From: Candidatus Manganitrophus noduliformans
GTDB taxonomy: Bacteria; Nitrospirota; Nitrospiria; SBBL01; Manganitrophaceae
Length of the DNA: 64,000 nucleotides
Assembly (NCBI RefSeq): GCF_012184425.1
Contig: NZ_VTOW01000007.1
Span: 1-64,000, forward strand
Direction: 5' to 3'
Below, in pieces: positions 8,604 through 19,053 of this stretch (its first letter is position 1; each line of letters begins with the position of its first letter). The notes beneath the pieces are model-generated. The model worked only from the letters and a program-made list of their open reading frames with translations, did not search any database and was not told the DNA's origin. Made by a program: the position numbers and the translations under genes.

Positions 8604-9591
8604 AGCAAATCAGTCAGAAGTCGTTGTCATCACCGGGGCCTCGGCAGGCATCGGACGCGCCGTCGTCCGGGAGTTTGCCAAGCGAAAGGCGCACATTGGG
8701 CTGGTTGCGCGCGGCCGGGACGGACTCGAGGGGGCGCGCAAAGAGGTCGAGGCGGAAGGGGGCAGAGCGCTGGTCCTGCCGACCGACGTCGCCGATCCTG
8801 AGCAGATCGAGATGGCCGCAGCGGCCGTCGAGGAGACCTTCGGGCCGATCGATATCTGGATCAACAACGCCATGGTCTCGGTTCTCTCGCCGGTCAAAGA
8901 GATGACCCTTGAGGAGTTTAAACGGGTGACCGAGGTGACCTATCTCGGCTATGTATACGGAACCCTGGCCGCCCTTCGCCGAATGCTCCCGCGAAATCGC
9001 GGGGTCATCGTTCAGGTCGGATCGGCCCTCGCCTATCGATCGATCCCTCTGCAATCGGCCTACTGCGGCGCCAAACACGCCGTCAAAGGCTTCACCGAAT
9101 CGCTCCGCTCCGAATTGATTCATGATGGAAGCCGTGTCCGGGTCACGATGGTGCAGTTGCCGGCGCTGAACACGCCGCAGTTCAGCTGGATCAAGAGCCG
9201 GATGCCGAATCATCCGCAGCCGGTCCCCCCGATCTTTCAGCCGGAGGTGGCGGCGGAAGCGATTGTCTGGGCTGCGCATCACACCCGGCGGGAGGTCCAT
9301 GTGGGAATGCCGGCGGTGAAAGCGATCTGGGGAGAAAAGTTTATCCCGGGCCTCCTCGATCATTATCTTGCCTCCAAAGGCTACAGCGGGCAGCTGACCG
9401 ATGACCCGGTCGATCCCAACCGGCCGATCAACCTCTGGGAGCCGCTGCAGGGCGATTATGGGGCGCATGGGATCTTTGACAGCCGGGCCAAAAGCAAAAG
9501 CATGCAGCTGTGGGTCACCACGCATCGCGGTTGGTTGGCCTTTGCCGGCGCCGCCCTTGCTATTGCTGCCATCATCGGGGTGGTGATTTGA
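8593..9591 (+). CDS. SDR-family oxidoreductase with C-terminal membrane anchor
   Basis: This 332-residue short-chain dehydrogenase has the NAD(P)-binding TGASAGIG motif at about residues 13-20, a NNAM variant of the NNAG motif, and the catalytic S-Y157-x3-K161 set (SALAYRS, YCGAK). A long C-terminal extension ends in a hydrophobic helix (GWLAFAGAALAIAAIIGVVI), which suggests membrane anchoring. The substrate is not evident. The gene overlaps the end of the GH15 frame by 11 bp, so the two were probably co-transcribed. Confidence 0.88.
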   Translation: MMNRANQSEVVVITGASAGIGRAVVREFAKRKAHIGLVARGRDGLEGARKEVEAEGGRALVLPTDVADPEQIEMAAAAVEETFGPIDIWINNAMVSVLSPVKEMTLEEFKRVTEVTYLGYVYGTLAALRRMLPRNRGVIVQVGSALAYRSIPLQSAYCGAKHAVKGFTESLRSELIHDGSRVRVTMVQLPALNTPQFSWIKSRMPNHPQPVPPIFQPEVAAEAIVWAAHHTRREVHVGMPAVKAIWGEKFIPGLLDHYLASKGYSGQLTDDPVDPNRPINLWEPLQGDYGAHGIFDSRAKSKSMQLWVTTHRGWLAFAGAALAIAAIIGVVI

Positions 9592-9628
9592 TATTCGGTT
9601 TTTTTACCAAAATAGAAAGGAGAAAGCC

Positions 9629-10057
9629 ATGAAACAGTTCTTACAGCTTGCACTGCTATCAATCCTGCTGGGAGGCCTCCTAGCGGGACCTGCTTGGTCT
9701 GAAGAGAGAAAGGCGAGCCCCGCGCAACTGCGACGGGACACCCAAGGCCCCTCTTCGTCTCAGGAGGAGGATAAAGGCTCCTCCTCACAGATGGAAGTGA
9801 ACGGGATGAAGGGTGGCATGATGGACGATTCCATGATGTCGATGATGTCCAGGCATCATGACATGATGGGAAACATGCTCAATACCATGAAAGAGATGAC
9901 TCAGGTCCTCAAGGAGGAGGCAAAAGGCCCTGATACCAAAGCCAGAGCCGATCAAATACTGGGTAACATCAAAAAGATGGAAAATCATCATAAAATGATG
10001 ATGGGCATGATGAATAGAATGATGCCCGACCATGGAGGAGGAACACCAAATAAGTAA
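9629..10057 (+). CDS. Met/His-rich periplasmic protein, copy 2
   Basis: This 142-residue protein has a signal peptide (LALLSILLGGLLAGPAWS), a Ser/Gln-rich spacer and a Met-dense body (GGMMDDSMMSMMSRHHDMM, HHKMMMGMMNRMM). It is paralogous to the protein at 4864-5211 in the MMDDSMM box and in the KAxADQxL segment, but longer and richer in His. AAGGAG lies before the ATG. Copper or silver binding in the periplasm is inferred. Confidence 0.7.
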   Translation: MKQFLQLALLSILLGGLLAGPAWSEERKASPAQLRRDTQGPSSSQEEDKGSSSQMEVNGMKGGMMDDSMMSMMSRHHDMMGNMLNTMKEMTQVLKEEAKGPDTKARADQILGNIKKMENHHKMMMGMMNRMMPDHGGGTPNK

Positions 10058-10123
10058 ACCTTAAATAAATTAAAAAACAACGAGGCATTTGAATAACCTC
10101 AAACGAACGAAGGAGGATGATCA

Positions 10124-10345
10124 ATGTGTATGATGTGTACGATGGATATGATGCACCGGCACAGGCCGGAAGAAGAAATGGAAGGGATGGGGATGTGCTC
10201 TATGTGCGGCGGGACCGGCATGACGAAAGGGGAGGTCAAACCGGAAGAGGCTAAAAAGACGTTAACAAAATATGCCGAGCAGCTCCGGTTGGAACTGAGC
10301 GACATCGAAAATCAACTTAAAGAGATGGAAAACAGGGCGGCTTAA
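10124..10345 (+). CDS. Small Cys/Met-rich protein
   Basis: This 73-residue protein has an N-terminus packed with thiol and thioether ligands (MCMMCTMDMMHRH, then CSMCGG) followed by a charged helix (about residues 45-72) with heptad spacing. It has no signal peptide, so it is probably cytoplasmic. AAGGAGG lies about seven bases before the ATG. It is placed directly before the copper ATPase, which suggests a cytosolic copper-binding or delivery role; this is an inference from composition and order. Confidence 0.65.
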   Translation: MCMMCTMDMMHRHRPEEEMEGMGMCSMCGGTGMTKGEVKPEEAKKTLTKYAEQLRLELSDIENQLKEMENRAA

Positions 10346-10419
10346 CTTACGGATGGGGAGGAACTTTTCGTCCTCATCCAAGCAGGTATGGAAGTTTCTG
10401 AGGCATAATAAGAGGAGAT

Positions 10420-13194
<2,775 letters not shown>

Positions 13195-13206
13195 GGAGAG
13201 GCTGAA

Positions 13207-15606
13207 TCAAGCCTCCAGCGCGGTATATCCGGCGTCATCGAGCGCGTTCTTGAGCTGCGGTTCTTTCACTTTTGCCGGCTCATACCGGACGACCAGATGC
13301 TTTTGCGCGACCTTCGGCTTGACTTCGCGTACACCGGAGATCGGCCTCAATCTTTCGCGGATCGTCTGAGCGCACCCTTCACAGACCATCTTCGGAATCA
13401 AAAACTCCACTTCGGCAAGTTGAACGTTTTCTTCCGCCTCGGCTTCATGCTCGAGCGGAATTCGGCGGATCCGAAGGGTGTTGAGGAGAATGGCGAAGAT
13501 GCTCAGGATCATGAAGCCGATCGCATAAAGCGGGGTAATGAGGCCGAGGGCGGCCAAGAGCATTCCGATGATATTGAAAAGCACCGCCACGACGACATTT
13601 CCGGTCATCGTGCGATAGGCCGCGCTGCCCAACGTCAGCGCATTCGCCACCTCTTCGAGCCGGTCGCTCACGAGGATCACCCCCGCCGATTCAATCGCCA
13701 CATCGGTTCCGGCGGCAATGGCGATTCCGACATCGGCCTGCGCCAGCGCCGGGGCGTCATTGATCCCATCCCCGACCATGGCGACTTTACGACCCTCTTT
13801 TTGGATCGATTCGATCGCAAAGACTTTTTCAGGAGGAAGGAGTTCCGCTCGGACCTCATCGATGCCAAGCTGTCCCGCGATTGCTTCTGCCACCGGCTTC
13901 GCGTCGCCGGTGAGCATGACCGTCCGGATGCCCTGTTCCTTTAACCGCTCGATCGCCCGCGTCGCCCCCCTTCTCGGCGTGTCTTGAAGCGCAATCATCC
14001 CGGCAAGATCCCTATCGCGGGCAAAGAGGACCACCGTCTTTCCCTGAGCGGAGAGCTGTCTTAACCGAAGATGGCCCCCCTCCAGAAGCGCGACCCCTCG
14101 TTCTTCCAGGAAAGAGGGCTTCCCTGCGAGAATCTCAACCCCCTCCACTTTTGCTGAAACCCCCTTCCCGGGAAAGGCCCGGAAGTCTTTCACTGCGACC
14201 GGCTTCGCCCCCTCTTTCTCGGCATAAAAGTGAATCGCCTGCCCGATCGGATGTTCGGAGGGGCCTTCGACAGCTGAAGCAAGGGCCAGAAGATCGGCTT
14301 CGTCCACGCCCAGAGGAACCACATCGGTGACCGTCGGGCGTCCGTAGGTTAAGGTGCCTGTCTTATCGAAGAGCACCGTGTCGGTGATCGAGAGCTCATG
14401 AAAGACTTCGCTGGCTTTCACGAGAAGTCCGATGGAGATCCCCTTGCCGCCGGCGATGGCGGCGAGCATCGGGGTGGTAATCCCCAAGGCACAGGGATAG
14501 CCCATGATCACCGTCGTCAGGAGAACGAGGACGGAAGCGACCCCGTTTCCGGTGGCAAGCAACCATCCAGCAAAGGCCACTCCCGCAACGATGAATACGA
14601 CCGGCCCATAATAGTTCATCAGGCGATCCGCCAGAAGCTCCAGGGGTGGCTTTCGGTCGGCGATCTGCGTCATCAGTCTAACGATCTGGTTCAAGAAGCT
14701 CTCTTCGCCGACTTTCGTGACGCGGATTTTGAGCTCGCCGTCGAGGTTGAGCGTTCCACCGATGACGTCGCTCCCCGCAGACTTGGCAGAAGGGACCGAC
14801 TCCCCGGTGAAGCTCGATTCATCGACGCTGGCGCCGCCTTCAATCACTTTTCCATCGAGCGGAATCCGCTCGCCCGGCCGGACGATCGTCACCTCTCCGG
14901 CTTCCACCTCACTGGTCAGCACTTCGACAGGGTGCTCCCCGCGCAACACCCGCGCTCTTGCCGGTTGAAGCGAGAGGAGTTTTCGAACCGCTTCGGCCGC
15001 TTTTCGCCGGGTGTCGAGTTTAAAGTAGCCGAAGAAGAGATGGAGCGCCATCAACCACGATGCCACAGGGAGGAAGTTCGGCCAACGGGGGTCGAAGAGG
15101 GAGAGAACCCCCACAATGAAAGAGCCCCAGGCGCCGGCGGAAAGGAGGACGTTGGCGTTGATGACCCGCTGACGAACCGCCAAGAGGGTTTTTCTCAGAA
15201 TCGGCTGACCGACCCAGAAAAGGATAAAGGCGGCCACCGCTAAGCTAAAATAAGCCCTCCACTGCTGAGGCAGCCCAAAGAGATTTAGAGGATCAATGAT
15301 CACATCGATCACGGCGAGGATCATTCCGAGCGTGCTTCTCCCTTTAATCAACTTGAAGAGGGCTTGATCAGTGGCGTATTGTTGCGTCTCCGTGGAGGAA
15401 ACGCTGTATCCCAGCTTTTCGACGGCCGCCGCGAGATCCGCTTTGCTGATTTGAGAAGTGTCGGCCTCCACGAGAACAATCCCATGAACAAGATTGACCA
15501 TCACTTTCTTTACGCCTGGATGGCGCTTCAGCGCTTTCTCCACGCTCATGGTGCAAAAGGAGCACATGAGCCCTGATACCTTCAGTTGTACCGTTTCTGT
15601 TGCCAT
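13207..15606 (-). CDS. Heavy-metal P-type ATPase with YPC motif and two HMA domains
   Basis: Inner-membrane P-type ATPase of 799 residues. It has an N-terminal HMA domain (C15-S-F-C18), transmembrane helices, the motif Y370-P-C372-ALG in place of CPC, then DKTGTLT, MLTGDAK and GDGINDAP, and a second HMA domain at the C-terminus (C742-E-G-C745). The last helices read FN and FMILSI rather than the YN and MxxSS of copper pumps. The metal is therefore uncertain. AGGAGG before the ATG at 15606 sets the start. It lies 82 bp downstream of merR on the same strand and is convergent with copA, 12 bp apart. Context suggests Hg(II), Pb or Cd transport. Confidence 0.88.
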   Translation of the reverse strand: MATETVQLKVSGLMCSFCTMSVEKALKRHPGVKKVMVNLVHGIVLVEADTSQISKADLAAAVEKLGYSVSSTETQQYATDQALFKLIKGRSTLGMILAVIDVIIDPLNLFGLPQQWRAYFSLAVAAFILFWVGQPILRKTLLAVRQRVINANVLLSAGAWGSFIVGVLSLFDPRWPNFLPVASWLMALHLFFGYFKLDTRRKAAEAVRKLLSLQPARARVLRGEHPVEVLTSEVEAGEVTIVRPGERIPLDGKVIEGGASVDESSFTGESVPSAKSAGSDVIGGTLNLDGELKIRVTKVGEESFLNQIVRLMTQIADRKPPLELLADRLMNYYGPVVFIVAGVAFAGWLLATGNGVASVLVLLTTVIMGYPCALGITTPMLAAIAGGKGISIGLLVKASEVFHELSITDTVLFDKTGTLTYGRPTVTDVVPLGVDEADLLALASAVEGPSEHPIGQAIHFYAEKEGAKPVAVKDFRAFPGKGVSAKVEGVEILAGKPSFLEERGVALLEGGHLRLRQLSAQGKTVVLFARDRDLAGMIALQDTPRRGATRAIERLKEQGIRTVMLTGDAKPVAEAIAGQLGIDEVRAELLPPEKVFAIESIQKEGRKVAMVGDGINDAPALAQADVGIAIAAGTDVAIESAGVILVSDRLEEVANALTLGSAAYRTMTGNVVVAVLFNIIGMLLAALGLITPLYAIGFMILSIFAILLNTLRIRRIPLEHEAEAEENVQLAEVEFLIPKMVCEGCAQTIRERLRPISGVREVKPKVAQKHLVVRYEPAKVKEPQLKNALDDAGYTALEA

Positions 15607-15688
15607 GCCAAAGTCCTCCTCGTCAGAAAAGCGACGAAATCGGCTCCGAGGGACGTGGCGATCTTCGGTAGCCGACTCTTGAATAAGA

Positions 15689-16090
15689 TCAATCTTCGTT
15701 CTTTGCTTCCAAGATGGGGCATTCGCTGGTGGGCCCACGCCCGCTGCAGGCGTTTGTCACCTTGACCAGGGCCTGTTTCATTCTTTTCAGGTCCGCTATT
15801 TTTACCTCGATGTCGGAAATTTTGGCTTCGGCCCGTTGTTTGACATCACTGCAGGTCGTATGCCGATCGACTCGCAAAGAGAGAAGCTCCAAGATCTCCT
15901 TGAGAGAGAACCCAAGTTCCTGGGCGCGCTTGATAAACTGAATGCGCGCCACGGCGTCTTCAGCGTACTGCCGGTAGCCCGACTCCCGTCGGGGGGGCTC
16001 CAGGATCAGCCCGCGCCTTTCATAATAACGGACCGTTTCAACCTTGACCCCTGCTCTTTTGGCCAACTGGCCGATGGTCAGACTCTTCAT
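15689..16090 (-). CDS. merR: MerR-family metal-responsive regulator
   Basis: This 133-residue protein has an N-terminal MerR winged helix (LTIGQLAKRAGVKVETVRYYERRGL), a dimerisation helix, and cysteines C80, C115 and C124. The spacing C-x34-C-x8-C is that of the Hg(II) site of classic MerR, and the CPIL ending fits too. Pb and Cd regulators of the same family can have similar spacing. It is divergent from merA and is the first gene of an operon with the YPC ATPase. Its own promoter has the 19-bp spacer and central dyad typical of MerR targets, so it probably activates its own operon when metal binds. Confidence 0.9.
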   Translation of the reverse strand: MKSLTIGQLAKRAGVKVETVRYYERRGLILEPPRRESGYRQYAEDAVARIQFIKRAQELGFSLKEILELLSLRVDRHTTCSDVKQRAEAKISDIEVKIADLKRMKQALVKVTNACSGRGPTSECPILEAKNED

Positions 16091-16108
16091 CTCTCAACTC
16101 CATTGCTA

Positions 16109-16139
16109 CTATAAACCCTGCACCTAGGTGTAGAGTCAA
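16109..16139 (-). promoter_or_regulatory. MerR-type promoter with 19-bp spacer and operator dyad
   Basis: On the minus strand, TTGACT (16134-16139) and TTATAG (16109-16114) are 19 bp apart. The spacer holds a near-perfect dyad at 16118-16133 with core CACCTAGGTG and one mismatch. A 19-bp spacer with a central dyad is the hallmark of promoters twisted open by MerR regulators. It faces merR and the YPC ATPase gene. Confidence 0.88.
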
Positions 16140-16184
16140 GTCCTTTATTTCTCCATTCACATCAGGATTCATTTTAACTTTTAG

Positions 16185-16212
16185 TTGTAAAATCAACTCA
16201 TATTGATATATT
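16185..16212 (+). promoter_or_regulatory. merA promoter with operator in the spacer
   Basis: TTGTAA (16185-16190), a 16-bp spacer and TATATT (16207-16212). The inverted repeat ATCAA-ctcata-TTGAT (16192-16207) fills the space between -35 and -10, the position expected for a repressor site. The ArsR-type protein encoded two genes downstream is the likely ligand. The 12-mer TCAACTCATATT within it recurs before the tolC-cusBA operon. Confidence 0.6.
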
Positions 16213-16249
16213 AAAAATAAGCGGCTCTATATGACAAAGGGAGGAAGAG

Positions 16250-17647
16250 ATGCGGCAGTTTGATCTGGTTATCTTAGGAGGAGGCTCCGGGGCCTTTGCC
16301 GCGGCAATCAAGGCGCGGGAGCTCAATCAGTCGGTGGCCCTCATCGAACGCGACCGATTGGGCGGCACCTGCGTTAACCGCGGCTGTGTTCCCTCAAAAA
16401 ATCTTCTGAAAGCGGGTGAGGATTTCTACTACCACCGCCGTTCTCATTTCCCGGGCATTCATCATGGAGAGGGCAGATTCTACTTTGAAGAGGTGATGGC
16501 GCAGAAGCGCCAGGTCGTCCAGAAAGAACAGAAGGGCAAGTATGCCGATGTGATCTCCCATCTCGGCATCACTTCCATTCCTGGAATGGGACGATTTGTT
16601 TCAGATCGAGAAATAGGGGTCAACGGCGAGCGGGTCGCCGGCGAGAAATTTATTGTTGCCACCGGGGCCAAGCCTGCGATTCCGCCGATTCCGGGGATCG
16701 AAGCGGTCGATGTCTTGACGAGCACGACGGCACTCGAACTCGAATCGCCTCCCGAATCGATGATCATTTTGGGGGGCGGCTTTGTCGGACTGGAGTTTGC
16801 CCAGATGTATCACCGATTCGGCTCGCGTGTCATTCTTCTGGAGATGAAGCCCCGCATCCTGGCGGAGCAAGAGGAATCGATTTCCGAACGGCTCACCCCG
16901 TACCTGAAAGAAGAGGGGATCGACATCGTCACCGGAGCAAAAGCGACCCGGGTGCAAGGCCGTGGCAGGATGAAGATCATCACCGCGGAGATCGATGGGA
17001 AAGAGAGAACCTTCGAAGGGGAAGCGCTGCTGGTCGGCGTCGGCATCACCCCCAATAGCAGAGAGCTTGGATTGGACAAAGCCGGCGTTGAGGTCACCCA
17101 AAAGGGATATATCCAGGTCGATGACGAGATGCGGACCACGAATGAGAACATCTATGCGGTCGGGGATGTGGCCTCAAAAATCGCATTGGAAACGGTGGCG
17201 GCCGCGCAAGGAAGCATTGCTGCGGAGAATGCCCTCACCGGAAGTCACCACACATTTGATTATCTCTCTGTCCCGAGCGCCGTCTTTACTCATCCGGAGG
17301 TCGCCTCGGTCGGCCTCACAGAGAGGAAAGCGGAAGAGATCGGGATCGCGTGCTCCTGCCGGAGCCTGGAGTTTAAGGTCGTCCCCAAGGCCGATCTGAT
17401 CCATGAAACGAAAGGCTACATCAAAATGGTCATTGAGGCGAAGACCGAGCGGGTGATCGGCGTGCACATTCTGGCTTCCGGGGCGGCCGATTTAATTCAT
17501 GCCGCGGTCATGGCGGTAAAGTTCAAGCATACGATCAGGGAGATTCGCTCCACCCTTTTCGTCTTTCCGACCCTGTCGGAGTCGATCAAGTTGGTGGCTC
17601 AATCGTTCACAAAAGATGTGGCCAATCTCTCTTGCTGCATTGAATAG
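16250..17647 (+). CDS. merA: Mercuric reductase, without N-terminal HMA domain
   Basis: Cytoplasmic flavin disulfide reductase of 465 residues that reduces Hg(II) to Hg(0) with NADPH. It has the FAD motif LGGGSGAFAA, the redox pair in GGTC41VNRGC46VPSKN, the second dinucleotide motif ILGGGFVGLEFA, and the FAD motif YAVGDV. The C-terminal vicinal pair C462-C463 (SCCIE) distinguishes MerA from lipoamide dehydrogenase. No NmerA (HMA) domain is present. GGGAGGAAG lies before the ATG. It is followed 15 bp later by an ArsR gene. No merT or merP is seen in the window. Confidence 0.94.
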   Translation: MRQFDLVILGGGSGAFAAAIKARELNQSVALIERDRLGGTCVNRGCVPSKNLLKAGEDFYYHRRSHFPGIHHGEGRFYFEEVMAQKRQVVQKEQKGKYADVISHLGITSIPGMGRFVSDREIGVNGERVAGEKFIVATGAKPAIPPIPGIEAVDVLTSTTALELESPPESMIILGGGFVGLEFAQMYHRFGSRVILLEMKPRILAEQEESISERLTPYLKEEGIDIVTGAKATRVQGRGRMKIITAEIDGKERTFEGEALLVGVGITPNSRELGLDKAGVEVTQKGYIQVDDEMRTTNENIYAVGDVASKIALETVAAAQGSIAAENALTGSHHTFDYLSVPSAVFTHPEVASVGLTERKAEEIGIACSCRSLEFKVVPKADLIHETKGYIKMVIEAKTERVIGVHILASGAADLIHAAVMAVKFKHTIREIRSTLFVFPTLSESIKLVAQSFTKDVANLSCCIE

Positions 17648-17662
17648 GATAGAGGAGGATTC

Positions 17663-18070
17663 ATGATCCAGGATGAACTGCTTTCTGCCCAGGTCGGCCT
17701 CTTCTCGGCGCTGGCCGATCCGACGCGGCTTCAGATCTTAGAGTTGCTTCACCAGAAAGGGCCGATGCACGTGACGAAAATCTACGAGGCGCTCGGCAAA
17801 CCGCAGAATCTCGTCTCCCACCATCTCAATTGTTTGAGAACCTGTGGATTGGCCGAAATGGAGAAACAGGGCCGGATGGCGATCTACCGGGTGGCAAATC
17901 CTGAGATCGATCGAATCCTCGATTGGGCGCATAAGCAGGTCATCGTGCAGGCGGAGCGATCTTATCTTGCAGCTTGGTGGGGAAGAAAGGACACACTGGA
18001 AAACGATCCGGGAAAAAATATGGCAAAAAGTGAAGTTTTTCTCAAGTTGTATTCCCTACGAAGAATTTAA
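17663..18070 (+). CDS. ArsR/SmtB-family repressor with CmtR-like Cys pair
   Basis: This 135-residue winged-helix repressor reads ADPTRLQILELLHQKGPMHV, then a recognition helix (QNLVSHHLNCLRTCGL). C57-L-R-T-C61 has the same spacing and numbering as the Cys57/Cys61 sensor pair of the Cd/Pb regulator CmtR. The third CmtR ligand near residue 102 is not a Cys here. AGAGGAGG lies before the ATG. It is co-transcribed with merA and likely represses the merA promoter until thiophilic metal binds. The last bases overlap the convergent gene at 18067. Confidence 0.88.
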   Translation: MIQDELLSAQVGLFSALADPTRLQILELLHQKGPMHVTKIYEALGKPQNLVSHHLNCLRTCGLAEMEKQGRMAIYRVANPEIDRILDWAHKQVIVQAERSYLAAWWGRKDTLENDPGKNMAKSEVFLKLYSLRRI

Positions 18071-18843
18071 AATCGGTCTTTCTCTTTGTTCTGGCTCTTT
18101 TCCCCTTTCTCATCAAAAAAGGAGAGGTCAGGTTTCCCTTGCGGCGTTAAAGCCAGCTCGGCGCGGCGCGCGCCGCTTTTGTCATAGAGCTTGAGGCCAG
18201 GGCTCCCATCCGGCTGTAGACCGAGCCCTGCGCGCAATTTGCCATTCCGGTCGGAGAGGATCATCGCCGAGCCGCCGTCTCCGCCGACTCCAAGCCCAAT
18301 ACGCACTTTATCCTTCGGATCGAAAAGACCCAAGCTTGGACTTCCATCGAGCAGAATCAGACTCATGCGCCGATCACTCTTCTGATCATAAAAGTATAGG
18401 CCCGGGTTTCCTTTGTGATTCAAGCCGAGACCAGCCCGCAATTTACCATTTTGATCATGGAATGCCAAACCGGGACTGCCGTCTTCCATCAGGCTCAAGC
18501 CGGCGCGGGGCCTGCCATTCTGATCTGCAAGATTAAGGACAGGGCTTCCATCTGCGAGCAGACCGACCGCAAGGCGGGGTCTTCCTTCTTGATCGATAAG
18601 GTGCAACCCCATGCTCCCATCTGGCTGGATTGCTAAGGACGCACGGACTTTGCGATCCTTATCTACGAGGGAGATCTCCTCCGCCGCAATCATTCTGGCG
18701 GGATGGGATTCTGTTTGATCAACGTCCGGGATCTTCTGGGCCGATGCGAGATTATCAAGAAGAAGCCAGGCCAAAAGACCACTGGCCAGGCCTGAGACCA
18801 TCGCTAAGCCGAGCATCACTGCATATTGGTTTCTGTTCATCAT
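18067..18843 (-). CDS. Repeat protein with eight 22-23-residue units, single membrane anchor
   Basis: This 258-residue protein has an N-terminal membrane segment (VMLGLAMVSGLASGLLAWLLL) and then eight tandem units, roughly DGSPGLxLxDQNGKxRAGLGL, from about residue 65 to 248. Each unit alternates hydrophobic residues and ends in a DxxG turn, which suggests a beta-solenoid facing the periplasm. The tail is highly charged. I know no function. It lies between the mercury genes and the cus efflux operon and is convergent with the arsR gene (4-bp overlap). AAGAGGA lies before the two ATGs at 18843 and 18840. Confidence 0.75.
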   Translation of the reverse strand: MMNRNQYAVMLGLAMVSGLASGLLAWLLLDNLASAQKIPDVDQTESHPARMIAAEEISLVDKDRKVRASLAIQPDGSMGLHLIDQEGRPRLAVGLLADGSPVLNLADQNGRPRAGLSLMEDGSPGLAFHDQNGKLRAGLGLNHKGNPGLYFYDQKSDRRMSLILLDGSPSLGLFDPKDKVRIGLGVGGDGGSAMILSDRNGKLRAGLGLQPDGSPGLKLYDKSGARRAELALTPQGKPDLSFFDEKGEKSQNKEKDRF

Positions 18844-18979
18844 TTTCGCGTCCTCTTGAAGTTCGCCAGAAAGAATTGAAGAACCCTGCCCCAGAGGGTG
18901 GGGATTCTTCGACCCGAGGGAAAAAGAACCACTTTTATTTATTCGATCGCCAACCTCGCTCTAGAAGGGCAAGGATTGC

Positions 18980-19002
18980 TTCACTGCGCTCAGCGAAGTG
19001 AA
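18980..19002 (-). terminator. Hairpin downstream of cusA
   Basis: TTCACTgCG-ctcag-CGaAGTGAA forms an 8-bp stem with one mismatch, about 50 bp past the cusA stop. It has no U-tract, so factor-dependent termination or RNA protection are also possible. A second hairpin (18878-18910, GAAGAA...CCCC/GGGG...TTCTTC) lies further on. Confidence 0.35.
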
Positions 19003-19053
19003 AAGAGGCACTATGCGCGTCTAATAGCTGCACTTTGCGCTTGCTGTGCGCGT

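Noticed and set aside
9605-9620. TACCAAAATAGAAA resembling the inner IS terminal repeat
   Set aside because: Only about 14 bases match, there is no second repeat unit or IS end near it, and it serves as the leader of the Met-rich protein gene. Probably chance.
14398-15243. 281-codon plus-strand frame over the YPC ATPase gene
   Set aside because: Shadow of a clear ATPase gene; charged and featureless, no ribosome binding site.
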